Shown: positions 52,361-59,963 of the stretch, piece after piece
Position numbering within the stretch: position 1 is the first letter of the stretch
How the letters are laid out: each line of letters opens with the position of its first letter
Assembly (NCBI GenBank): GCA_031553395.1
Contig: JAVBLR010000017.1
Coordinates: forward strand, 39,800 to 103,799
Direction: 5' to 3'
Length of the DNA stretch: 64,000 nt
Source: WRGA01 sp031553395
GTDB lineage: Bacteria; Bacteroidota; Bacteroidia; Bacteroidales; WRGA01
Position numbers and translations under genes: made by a program
Notes under the pieces: generated by a model
What the model was told of the DNA's origin: nothing
The model's database searches: none
The model's input: only the letters and a program-made list of their open reading frames with translations

Positions 52361-52813
52361 TCAATCAATTATATAATTAGTCCAAATTTTTCGCCATTTC
52401 TCATTAATTGAAAAATAAAGTGTTTCACCTGTTGCTTTTTTTATTTTTATTACATCCGATCGATTGGGTTTTATAATAGAATCTCCAATCTCAATTATTG
52501 ATGATGAAGGATATTTAACTTTTAAAGCTTGACCTATAAAAAACTCGTAGGTATTATCAGAACCTTCTATTTGAAAATATATTGGTCGACCATCTTTGTA
52601 CAATTTTATTCTTCCCTTAATATCTGAATAATAAAAGGTGTCAAATTTGTTTTTAAAAGAGTTTTTAACAGATGGTCGTTCAGAATATATAAAAAAAGCT
52701 AAACACAATCCAATAAATCCTACAGCTAATACTCCTATCTTTAACAACCATGCCAACTTTATTGTAACTTCCACCTCAGGAAGCATTTCTTTTAAAAATT
52801 TTATAACATTCAT
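52361..52813 (-). CDS. membrane-anchored protein of unknown function, paralogue A
   Basis: 150 residues. A single membrane helix (LKIGVLAVGFIGLCLAFFIY, about 25-44) is followed by a soluble beta-domain (FYYSDIKGRIKLYKDGRPIY, SNEKWRKIWTNY-type end). It is clearly homologous to the protein at 53000-53413: both share EVTIKL-W-LLKIG, the FYYS-IKGRI motif, DSIIKP-SD and GE--YF. Tandem duplicates; function unknown. Confidence 0.7.
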   Translation of the reverse strand: MNVIKFLKEMLPEVEVTIKLAWLLKIGVLAVGFIGLCLAFFIYSERPSVKNSFKNKFDTFYYSDIKGRIKLYKDGRPIYFQIEGSDNTYEFFIGQALKVKYPSSSIIEIGDSIIKPNRSDVIKIKKATGETLYFSINEKWRKIWTNYIID

Positions 52814-52947
52814 GTTTATAATGGCAATAAGAGTTAATTTGGATTTGGTGCTTAACGTAATTTACGTTGGAATATATTTTTACATTTATTCTTCATTCTT
52901 TATTATATAGATTATATTAAATAATTACCCAAATGAATTTTATAATT

Positions 52948-53452
52948 AATTGATATAATGCTATTTATGAGTTTAATTTGGGTAATTTCCTCTTCAAAAC
53001 TATATAAATAAAAAATAAAAGATTTCACCATTTGGCTTTATTATTGTTATAGTATCAGATTCACTTGGTTTTATAATAGAATCTTCAATATGAATGACTG
53101 AAGAAAAAGTAAGATTAGTATTCAATCCTTTTCCTTCAAAAAGAGTGAATGTGCTATCTGATCCTTCTACTCTAAAATAAAAAGGTACATTATATTCATA
53201 CCACCTTATTCTTCCTTTAATATTAGAATAATAGAAAATATCAGATTCTTTTTTCAAAGATCCTTTAACAGAAGATTGTTTAGAATATAGAAAAACAAAC
53301 ACACATAATCCAACAAACAATATTATTAATGCTCCTATTTTTAACAACCATGTCAACTTTATTGTAACTTCAGCCTCAGTATGTATTTTCTTAAAAATTT
53401 TTGAAATATTCATATCTTTTTAGTGCATGCAAAAAATAGCATTATATCAATT
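52948..53452. repeat. 19-bp perfect inverted repeat pair around paralogue B
   Basis: AATTGATATAATGCTATTT (52948-52966) and its exact complement (53434-53452), with 467 bp between. A second perfect 12-bp pair, AATTACCCAAAT/ATTTGGGTAATT (52923-52934, 52976-52987), encloses the left copy. Confidence 0.85.
53000..53413 (-). CDS. membrane-anchored protein of unknown function, paralogue B (C-terminally shortened)
   Basis: 137 residues. Same layout as paralogue A: EVTIKLTWLLKIGALIILFV, one helix, then FYYSNIKGRIRWYEYNVPFY and DSIIKPSESDTITIIKPNGE. It stops at FYFLFI, about 13 residues before the end of paralogue A, so it is probably truncated. It lies wholly within a 19-bp inverted repeat pair. Function unknown. 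Confidence 0.65.
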   Translation of the reverse strand: MNISKIFKKIHTEAEVTIKLTWLLKIGALIILFVGLCVFVFLYSKQSSVKGSLKKESDIFYYSNIKGRIRWYEYNVPFYFRVEGSDSTFTLFEGKGLNTNLTFSSVIHIEDSIIKPSESDTITIIKPNGEIFYFLFI

Positions 53453-53495
53453 TCCCGCTGCCGCGTGATTGTATCACATGGTATTATTGTTTTAA

Positions 53496-54251
53496 TTAAC
53501 TATCTTCCCCCTCAAAAATTTTAATTTCCATACTTTCTCCATCAAAAACTGCATACGAAAAATGAGTAATCCAATCTCCAAGAATAATAACATTGCTGTC
53601 TTTGGCAATCATCAGATTAAGAATGATATGTCGGTGTCCGTAAATAAAATAGTTGATATCAGGATTTTCTTTCAGGTATTTCTTTGAAAAAACGACTAAA
53701 AATTCATTGTCTTCTCCACGGTATTGGGCGTTTTCTCCTGTTTCCCGGCTATGTCTTGACCAAGCGAGGGCAAATCCGATTGTCCAACGAGGATGAACAG
53801 TCGCAAGCATCCATTGGCAAATCCGGCTATGAAAAAGACTCCGGGTAATTTTGTCCGATATAGATTTATCTGCTAATCCGTCACCATGTGCTAAGAAAAA
53901 TGTTTTACCTAAAATCTCAGCTTTTTCCGGCCCCTTATGAATAATCACACCAATTTCATTGGGAATGTAATCGAAAATCCAGATGTCGTGATTACCAATA
54001 AACCAATGAACTTCTATTCCCAAGTCGGATAATTCAGCCAGTTTACCAAAAAAACGGGTAAAACCACGAGGAACTACATTTTTGTATTCAAACCAAAAAT
54101 CAATCATGTCCCCCATTAAATATATAGCCGAAGCATCTTCTTTAATAGAATCCAGCCAACGGGTTAATTTCTTTTCCTGCTCATGCGGATTTTGTATCGT
54201 TTTTGCCCCTAAATGAGCATCCGATATAAAATATATTTTCTTGTTTATCAT
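53496..54251 (-). CDS. lpxH: UDP-2,3-diacylglucosamine diphosphatase
   Basis: 251 residues, calcineurin-like metallophosphoesterase. Metal motifs: YFISDAHLGAK (Asp11, His13), YLMGDMIDFWFEYK, WFIGNHDIWIFDY, FLAHGDGLADK and YFIYGHRHIILNL. LpxH cleaves UDP-2,3-diacylglucosamine to lipid X in lipid A synthesis at the inner membrane. It is second gene after the DUF59 protein (4-nt gap). Confidence 0.92.
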   Translation of the reverse strand: MINKKIYFISDAHLGAKTIQNPHEQEKKLTRWLDSIKEDASAIYLMGDMIDFWFEYKNVVPRGFTRFFGKLAELSDLGIEVHWFIGNHDIWIFDYIPNEIGVIIHKGPEKAEILGKTFFLAHGDGLADKSISDKITRSLFHSRICQWMLATVHPRWTIGFALAWSRHSRETGENAQYRGEDNEFLVVFSKKYLKENPDINYFIYGHRHIILNLMIAKDSNVIILGDWITHFSYAVFDGESMEIKIFEGEDS

Positions 54252-54255
54252 CTAT

Positions 54256-54573
54256 TTATAAAAATCCAAGTTCTAATTTGGCTTCATCACTCATTCTGTC
54301 TTTATGCCATTTGGGTTCGAAAACTAAATCTATTTTTACACTTTTTACTCCTTCAACCGATTCTACTTTCATCAATACATCTTCAACGATAAAATCAGCA
54401 GCAGGACAATTCGGAGCAGTCAGTGTCATTTGTATTACAACATTCTTATCATCATCAATATCAACATCGTATATCAATCCCAAATCGTAAACATTTACAG
54501 GAATTTCGGGATCATATACCGTTTTTAGCATAGTCACTATTTTCTCTTCTAATTCTAAAAAATTATTTTCCAT
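54256..54573 (-). CDS. DUF59/MIP18-family protein (iron-sulfur assembly type)
   Basis: 105 residues, a single DUF59 domain: LKTVYDPEIPVNVYDLGLIY, DVDIDDDKNVVIQMTLTAPN, CPAADFIVEDVLMKVESVEG, then LVFEPKWHKDRMSDEAKLEL. The conserved DPE and APNCP motifs are present. Relatives include SufT and PaaD-like proteins that help mature iron-sulfur enzymes. Operon with lpxH. Confidence 0.93.
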   Translation of the reverse strand: MENNFLELEEKIVTMLKTVYDPEIPVNVYDLGLIYDVDIDDDKNVVIQMTLTAPNCPAADFIVEDVLMKVESVEGVKSVKIDLVFEPKWHKDRMSDEAKLELGFL

Positions 54574-54610
54574 AACTCTGTTTTATAAATTGAGAATAAT
54601 TAAATCAAAA

Positions 54611-54813
54611 TGAGTCCGCTATGAAGGTTTAGATCTCACCCCCAGCCCCTCTCTGAATGGAGAGGGGAGTAGTTTTGCGTGATTAGTTAGGATTTATGAA
54701 ATTAAAAAAGATATAATTCTAACTTTTTAGCCTAAAACTGAAAACTCCTTCCGCAATTCCCCTCTCCATTCGGAGAGGGGTAGGGGTGAGGTTAAAAAAC
54801 CTTCATATCGGTA
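54611..54813. repeat. palindrome with CTCACCCC/GGGGTGAG core
   Basis: Outer arms TGAGTCCGCTATGAAGGTTT (54611-54630) and AACCTTCATATCGGTA (54798-54813). Core arms of about 35 nt at 54635-54669 and 54757-54791. Same family and core as 11560-11800. It occupies most of the 306-nt gap between the DUF59 and RluA-type genes; no other gene is seen there. Confidence 0.85.
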
Positions 54814-54867
54814 TTTATCAAAACAACAAAAATAAGAAAAGATAATGATACACAACGTAAAAACCTA

Positions 54868-54875
54868 TACTTTTG
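54868..54875 (+). promoter_or_regulatory. -7 element implying a leaderless transcript
   Basis: TACTTTTG ends 5 nt before the ATG at 54880, so transcription could start at or very near the start codon. -33 is not TTG. Confidence 0.4.
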
Positions 54876-54879
54876 CAGT

Positions 54880-55542
54880 ATGGAAGTAATTTACGAAGAT
54901 AATCATATCATTGCGGTCAACAAGAACTGTTCCGAGATTGTGCAGGGGGATAAAACAGGTGATAAGCCATTAAGTGAAATATTAAAGGCTTGGTTAAAAG
55001 AGAAATATCATAAGCCGGGAAATGTTTTTGTGGGTGTAACGCACCGGCTCGATCGTCCTGTAAGCGGAATCGTTCTTTTTGCTAAAACAAGTAAAGCATT
55101 GCCGCGGCTTAACGAAATGTTTAAAAATGGCGAAATCAAAAAAACATATTGGGCTATTGTAAAAAAAATGCCGCCGAAAGAAGAAGATGAATTAATTCAT
55201 TTTCTTGTTCGAAATGAAAAACAAAATAAATCGTATGCCTATGACGAAGAAAAGTCTAATTCGAAAAAAGCAATATTACATTATAAATTAATCGGAAAGT
55301 CAGATAATTATTATTTGCTTGAAATAGAGTTAAAAACAGGCCGTCATCATCAAATTCGCTGCCAATTGGCAAAAATCGGTTGCCCCATAAAAGGAGATTT
55401 AAAATATGGATATGATCGTTCGAATAAAGACGGAGGTATTAGTCTGCATGCCCGTTATGTAGCATTTACTCATCCGGTTTCCAAAGAATTTATTGAAGTA
55501 ACTGCCAAAACGCCTGATGATAAATTGTGGAAAAGTTTTTAA
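54880..55542 (+). CDS. RluA-family pseudouridine synthase
   Basis: 220 residues, without an S4 domain. IIAVNKNCSEIVQGDKTGDK; catalytic Asp in VGVTHRLDRPVSGIVLFAKT; ETGRHHQIRCQLA-type motif (here LKTGRHHQIRCQLAKIGCPI) and KGDLKYGYDRSNKDGGISLH. It isomerises uridine in rRNA or tRNA; which site cannot be told from the sequence. It converges with nadD, with only 2 nt between the stop codons. Confidence 0.93.
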   Translation: MEVIYEDNHIIAVNKNCSEIVQGDKTGDKPLSEILKAWLKEKYHKPGNVFVGVTHRLDRPVSGIVLFAKTSKALPRLNEMFKNGEIKKTYWAIVKKMPPKEEDELIHFLVRNEKQNKSYAYDEEKSNSKKAILHYKLIGKSDNYYLLEIELKTGRHHQIRCQLAKIGCPIKGDLKYGYDRSNKDGGISLHARYVAFTHPVSKEFIEVTAKTPDDKLWKSF

Positions 55543-55544
55543 TG

Positions 55545-56120
55545 TTACCGATATAAATTTCTTTTCTTGATAAAATAATAAACAGGGTGGGGGAGAAATG
55601 CTTTCATATTTTTTCCTTTAGCGATAGCCTGGCGAATGGTTGTTGAAGAAATTTCGAATATTGGCGAATGTAATAATTTTACGGAAGATGGTAAATCTTG
55701 TTCTGATATGTTATATCCTATTCGGGGATAAATCCAAATTTGATAATTATCAATGATTTCTTGATAATTCTTCCACTGGTTGAAAATAGCCCAATTATCA
55801 CTGCCGATAATTAATATGAATTCCCGTTTCGGATATCTTTCTTTTAATGCTTGAAGAGTATTATAGGTGTAGGAAGGCTTGGGCAAAGAAAATTCTATAT
55901 CGCAAACCTTAAATTCGGGATATTCCGAAAGAGCGTATTGCAACATATCAAGGCGTAATTTATCCTTCAATAAATTAGTTTGCACTTTTAACGGATTCTG
56001 TGGGCTGAGAACAAACCACATTTCATCCACATTCTTATATTCAATAATATAATTAGCTAACATCAAATGCCCAATATGAATGGGATTGAATGATCCAAAG
56101 AATATAGCAGTACGTATCAT
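55545..56120 (-). CDS. nadD: nicotinate-nucleotide adenylyltransferase
   Basis: 191 residues. GSFNPIHIGHLMLANYIIEY is the nucleotidyltransferase HIGH-type motif; MWFVLSPQNPLK, FILIIGSDNWAIFNQWKNY and FEISSTTIRQAIAKGKNMKA (ISST-x-IR) are NadD signatures. It makes deamido-NAD from nicotinate mononucleotide and ATP. It overlaps gmk by 4 nt, as in the common Bacteroidota yicC-gmk-nadD operon. Confidence 0.96.
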   Translation of the reverse strand: MIRTAIFFGSFNPIHIGHLMLANYIIEYKNVDEMWFVLSPQNPLKVQTNLLKDKLRLDMLQYALSEYPEFKVCDIEFSLPKPSYTYNTLQALKERYPKREFILIIGSDNWAIFNQWKNYQEIIDNYQIWIYPRIGYNISEQDLPSSVKLLHSPIFEISSTTIRQAIAKGKNMKAFLPHPVYYFIKKRNLYR

Positions 56121-56680
56121 TCCGATAAAAATTTATTTATAATTTGTAATGTTTCTTGTTGTGCTTTTTCCAGATTATCATTAATTACGATAACATCGAA
56201 CTGAGAAGCAAAAGATAACTCATATTCTGCTTTTGCAATACGAGATTGAATTATTTCGGGAGAATCCGTTCCCCGGCCGTTTAATCTTTCTTCCAATGCT
56301 TCGATACTTGGCGGTTGAATGAAAATGGCCAAGGCTTTATCTCCATAATATTTTTTTATATTGATTCCTCCAACAACGTCTACATCGAAAATAACGTTTT
56401 GACCATTATTTAAAATCCGTTCAACCTCCGATTTTAAGGTTCCGTAATATTTATCGGTATAAACTTCCTCGTATTCAAGAAAATCACTGTTATTGATATG
56501 GTTCCGGAATTCATCAGGCGAAAGAAAATAATAATCGACACCATGTTGTTCTGTTCCTCGGGGCTGACGGCTTGTTGCAGAAATTGAAAATGCAAGATTC
56601 AAATTCTGCGTTAAAAGATATTTTACAATTGTTGTTTTTCCTGAACCCGAAGGAGCAGAAAATATAATGAGTTTAGCCAT
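56117..56680 (-). CDS. gmk: guanylate kinase
   Basis: 187 residues. P-loop IFSAPSGSGKTTIVKYLL; GMP-binding segment SISATSRQPRGTEQHGVDYY, FLSPDEFRNHINNSDFLEYE and YGTLKSEVERILNNGQNVIF; lid region LNGRGTDSPEIIQSRIAKAE. It phosphorylates GMP to GDP with ATP. Middle gene of the yicC-gmk-nadD operon. Confidence 0.97.
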   Translation of the reverse strand: MAKLIIFSAPSGSGKTTIVKYLLTQNLNLAFSISATSRQPRGTEQHGVDYYFLSPDEFRNHINNSDFLEYEEVYTDKYYGTLKSEVERILNNGQNVIFDVDVVGGINIKKYYGDKALAIFIQPPSIEALEERLNGRGTDSPEIIQSRIAKAEYELSFASQFDVIVINDNLEKAQQETLQIINKFLSE

Positions 56681-56690
56681 AAGAAAGTTA

Positions 56691-56727
56691 AGAGTTAAGA
56701 GTTAAGAGTTAAGAGTTAAGAGTTAGT
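56691..56727. repeat. tandem AGTTAAG heptads
   Basis: About five near-perfect AGTTAAG units immediately upstream of gmk, with a partial inverted partner (TAACTAC/TTTTAAC, about 56750-56790) before the yicC stop. Confidence 0.85.
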
Positions 56728-56792
56728 GGGATAGAGTAAGATTTTACATCTAACTACTTTTAACTACAATAAATTCCTTTAACTACTAAAAG

Positions 56793-57668
56793 TTACAATA
56801 CATTCAACACCTGTTCCTTAATTTGCTCCAATTCGTCTTTCATGCGGACAACAATTTTTTGCATTTCTGCATGGTTGGATTTTGAGCCCATGGTATTAAC
56901 TTCTCTTCCGATTTCCTGAGAAATAAATCCAAGCTTTTTCCCTTGTCCGTGTGTTTCGTTATGCATGGTTTCGAGGAAATATTTCAAATGATTATCCAAT
57001 CGGTTTTTTTCTTCATTGATATCTAATTTTTCGATATAATAAATCATTTCCTGTTCGAACCGGTTTTTATCATAATCGAAATTATCAATTTTTTCCAATG
57101 CCTCGATAATCCGTTGTTTAACCTTATCGATTCGTTCGGATTCATATTTTTCTACTTCTTTTCGAAGTGCGGCAATATTATTGATTTTTTCTTCCAATAA
57201 ATTCTCCAGCATTTTCCCTTCTTGTTTCCGGAAAGAAATCAACTGTTCGATTGCAGATGAGACGGCTTTTTTTACCGCTTGCCATTCGGTGTCATCTAAT
57301 TCCTGAATTTCATTTTTCAATACATCAGGCATTCGCAGCAAAAGCGAAAACCAATCCTGAGGCAAATCAATTCGTAGATTATCTGCAACTTGTTTAACTT
57401 GTGTATAATATCCTTCGAAAACAGATTGATTGATTTGCGTTCCGGCATCTTTCCCGATATTTTCAACATAAATGGAAAAATCTACTTTTCCCCGTTCCAG
57501 ACATTGGGATAATTCGCTGCGGATTCCCATTTCTTTTTCGCGGTATAATCCGTGTATGCGTGTAGACAGGTCTAACTGTTTGCTGTTGAGTGATTTTATT
57601 TCTACCGTAATTTTTTTGTTGGAAAATTCGATTACCGATTTTCCATAACCTGTCATGGATTGAATCAT
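56793..57668 (-). CDS. YicC-family endoribonuclease-type protein
   Basis: 291 residues, full length. IQSMTGYGKSVIEFSNKKIT and VEIKSLNSKQLDLSTRIHGL are the YicC N-terminal signature; the DUF1732 C-terminus reads DNHLKYFLETMHNETHGQGK, KLGFISQEIGREVNTMGSKS, NHAEMQKIVVRMKDELEQIK. E. coli YicC has been linked to RNA degradation. First gene of the operon with gmk and nadD. A minus-strand TACTTTTG (57731-57738) precedes it. Confidence 0.95.
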   Translation of the reverse strand: MIQSMTGYGKSVIEFSNKKITVEIKSLNSKQLDLSTRIHGLYREKEMGIRSELSQCLERGKVDFSIYVENIGKDAGTQINQSVFEGYYTQVKQVADNLRIDLPQDWFSLLLRMPDVLKNEIQELDDTEWQAVKKAVSSAIEQLISFRKQEGKMLENLLEEKINNIAALRKEVEKYESERIDKVKQRIIEALEKIDNFDYDKNRFEQEMIYYIEKLDINEEKNRLDNHLKYFLETMHNETHGQGKKLGFISQEIGREVNTMGSKSNHAEMQKIVVRMKDELEQIKEQVLNVL

Positions 57669-57730
57669 GTTTATTTACTATTTGATGATTTACAATTTAC
57701 TATTTTGAACTGAATTCAAAATTTACTTGA

Positions 57731-57738
57731 CAAAAGTA
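57731..57738 (-). promoter_or_regulatory. -7 element of the yicC operon
   Basis: TACTTTTG on the minus strand; a TTG lies at 23 nt spacing, slightly longer than usual. It is divergent from the element at 57779. Confidence 0.45.
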
Positions 57739-57778
57739 CAAAATAAAATGTGTTTTTATGACAAATGTAAATAATCGC

Positions 57779-57786
57779 TATATTTG
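57779..57786 (+). promoter_or_regulatory. -7 element of the MFS gene
   Basis: TATATTTG, 15 nt before the ATG at 57801; no clear -33. It supports the ATG even though the codons after it lie in a repeat. Confidence 0.45.
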
Positions 57787-57800
57787 CTTGACGTAAATCA

Positions 57801-59177
57801 ATGTTATTTGTTACTGGTTATTTGTTATTTGAAAAACCAATAACCGATAACCAACAACTAATAACAAATCTTTTGTCAAATAAAAAAACTTCCCCCTGGG
57901 CTTGGATTCCTTCGCTTTATTTTGCCGAAGGATTACCTTATGCCATTGTAATGAGCGTTTCGGTTATTATGTACAAACGACTTGGAATGTCGAATACCGA
58001 TATTGCTTTTTATACAAGTTGGTTGTATCTTCCTTGGGTAATTAAACCAATTTGGAGTCCGTTTGTAGAATTAATAAAAAGCAAACGACTGTGGATTACC
58101 GGAATGCAACTGTTAATAGGAGCAGCTTTAGGCGGAGTTGCGTTTACCATTCCCACTCCGTTTTATATACAAGCTACGTTGGCATTCTTTTGGTTGATGG
58201 CATTTAGTTCGGCAACGCACGATATTGCTGCCGATGGTTTTTATATGATGGCTTTAAATGATAATCAGCAATCATTTTTTGTAGGAATTCGCACTACCTT
58301 TTACCGTCTTGCACTTATGTTTGGGCAAGGAGCATTGATATTTATTGCCGGATGTTTAGCCAAAACCAACTGGATTCAGGATATGCCGGTTGCAAAACAG
58401 ATTCCATATATCTGGAGTTTGATATTCTATTTTTTAGCAGCGTTATTTATTTTTCTGTATGCATATCATCGGTTTATATTGCCGAAACCCAATTCTGATG
58501 AGTTAAAAGAAAAACCAGCAAAAGCATCGGATTTACTCAATGACTTTTTTCAAATATTCGTATCATTTGTTTTGAAGAAAGGAATTTGGATATCCCTTTT
58601 GTTTATCCTTTTTTATCGCTTTTCGGAGGCGCAGCTTGTAAAATTGATACAGCCATTTTTGGTAGATTCCCGTGATGTTGGAGGGTTAGCTTTGACAGAC
58701 GAACAATTGGGCACAACATATGGTATTGTTGGAATCATTTCTTTAATGTTCGGTGGAATTCTAGGAGGAATAGTTATTGCTCGCAAAGGTTTGAAATATT
58801 GGATTTGGTGGATGGTCTTATGCCTCAATCTGCCTCATTTGGCATATATTTATTTGGCTTATTTCCAGCCCGAAAGTTTGGTTATTATCAATATTGCTGT
58901 TGGAATAGAACAATTTGGATACGGATTCGGAACAACTGCTTACACAATGTATATGATTTATGCTTCGAGCGGAAAATACAAAACGGTTTATTACTCCATT
59001 TGTACCGGATTTATGGCGTTAGGTATGATGATTCCAGGAATGTGGGCAGGTTGGCTTCAGGAAAAAATCGGTTATCAGCATTTTTTTGTATGGATCTTGC
59101 TTTGTACGATTCCGTGTATCTTAGTTACAGCATTCCTGAAAATTGATCCGAAATTTGGAATTAAGGAAAAAAAATAA
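57801..59177 (+). CDS. MFS transporter, AmpG-like
   Basis: 458 residues, twelve predicted helices. The conserved part begins SPWAWIPSLYFAEGLPYAIV; the A-motif-like region and SSATHDIAADGFYMMALNDN are typical of the AmpG/peptide-acetylglucosamine branch. AmpG relatives import cell-wall anhydromuropeptides; this is inferred. The first 24 codons are made from a heptad palindrome (57803-57869), so the start could instead be the TTG at 57873 (LSNKKTSPWAW). A -7 element favours the ATG. Confidence 0.9.
   Translation: MLFVTGYLLFEKPITDNQQLITNLLSNKKTSPWAWIPSLYFAEGLPYAIVMSVSVIMYKRLGMSNTDIAFYTSWLYLPWVIKPIWSPFVELIKSKRLWITGMQLLIGAALGGVAFTIPTPFYIQATLAFFWLMAFSSATHDIAADGFYMMALNDNQQSFFVGIRTTFYRLALMFGQGALIFIAGCLAKTNWIQDMPVAKQIPYIWSLIFYFLAALFIFLYAYHRFILPKPNSDELKEKPAKASDLLNDFFQIFVSFVLKKGIWISLLFILFYRFSEAQLVKLIQPFLVDSRDVGGLALTDEQLGTTYGIVGIISLMFGGILGGIVIARKGLKYWIWWMVLCLNLPHLAYIYLAYFQPESLVIINIAVGIEQFGYGFGTTAYTMYMIYASSGKYKTVYYSICTGFMALGMMIPGMWAGWLQEKIGYQHFFVWILLCTIPCILVTAFLKIDPKFGIKEKK
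57803..57869. repeat. heptad palindrome at the MFS 5' end
   Basis: GTTATTT/GTTACTG/GTTATTT/GTTATTT (57803-57830) face CAATAAC/CGATAAC/CAACAAC/TAATAAC (57838-57865). It begins two bases into the ATG codon. Confidence 0.9.
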
Positions 59178-59207
59178 TAAAATGATAATCGTATCTTACC
59201 CAACTAT

Positions 59208-59862
59208 GTCCTGAAAGGACAGAATATGAATAACCGTGAGTGAAACTCACGGAAAACGGAAACACTAACAACTTCGTCCCTGAAAGGGGCGAAGATCAAG
59301 GGAAATACCTTTCGTCAATTTCAATACCATACTCTATCAATAACTTACGGTATTCATCCACAAAAGAAAACATTTTATGATGTTCCTTCTGATTTTTTAT
59401 ATACTCAATAATCATGTCTTTATCACGCCACGCATAGGTAAGTGCTGCATAACCATCAGCCCATCCCTTGAAGTGAGGAAAGGCGGGATGCCCCTTCAGC
59501 CATTGTGATGATCCTGTTTTTATGTCGCGCACAAAATCTGCCAAAGAAATGCTCGGATGTAAATTGGTAAATATATGGATATGTTCTTCCATTCCATTGA
59601 TGTGGTAAAGCATGCAGTTTTTATTTTTGATTATACCCCAAATGTACTTGTACAACTCATCGCATTGTTCAATTGATAATGTTCTTGCGCTGTCTTTGGT
59701 GCGAAATACGATATGATATAGTATTTGTCGGTAACTTGACATAGCATTTTTATCTAGGAGTCTTTGATTATTTATTATTCGCCCCTTTCAGGGACGAGGT
59801 ACACCAACTGTTTGCTTACCGTGAGTTGCACTCACGGTTATTCATATTTGCCCACTTCGTGG
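59208..59862 (-). mobile_element. RAYT unit: Y1 transposase between mirrored hairpin triplets
   Basis: Left: GTCC-tgaaa-GGAC (59208-59220), CCGTGAGT-gaa-ACTCACGG (59234-59252), CTTCGTCCC-tgaaa-GGGGCGAAG (59272-59294). Right, in reverse order: TCGCCCC-tttca-GGGACGA (59779-59797), CCGTGAGT-tgc-ACTCACGG (59819-59837), CCAC-ttc-GTGG (59852-59862). The linker ATATGAATAA is shared. These are REP/BIME-like palindromes. Confidence 0.88.
59296..59742 (-). CDS. REP-associated tyrosine transposase (Y1/TnpA-REP)
   Basis: 148 residues. HUH motif H54-I-H56 (GMEEHIHIFTNLHPSI) and catalytic Tyr114 in MIIEYIKNQKEHHK, with the supporting Gln/Asn. Y1 transposases cut single-stranded DNA at hairpin feet and join through a phosphotyrosine. 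Three hairpins on each side are probably its substrates. It appears intact. Relatives are domesticated and move or copy REP sequences. Confidence 0.95.
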   Translation of the reverse strand: MSSYRQILYHIVFRTKDSARTLSIEQCDELYKYIWGIIKNKNCMLYHINGMEEHIHIFTNLHPSISLADFVRDIKTGSSQWLKGHPAFPHFKGWADGYAALTYAWRDKDMIIEYIKNQKEHHKMFSFVDEYRKLLIEYGIEIDERYFP

Positions 59863-59905
59863 ACTTGATATAGGTACAACATCTGATAATCATTATAATG
59901 AGCCG

Positions 59906-59963
59906 ATATGCCAATATGCCAATGAATTTGGATAAATTCTTCATTGGCATATTGGCACATTAA
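59906..59963. repeat. TGCCAATA inverted repeat at the AddA 3' end
   Basis: ATATGCCAATATGCCAATGA faces TTCATTGGCATATTGGCACA, period 8-9. It overlaps the AddA stop. Same family as 701-739. Confidence 0.8.

Noticed and set aside
56691..56727. AGTTAAG repeats as a CRISPR-like array
   Set aside because: The units are contiguous heptads with no spacers.
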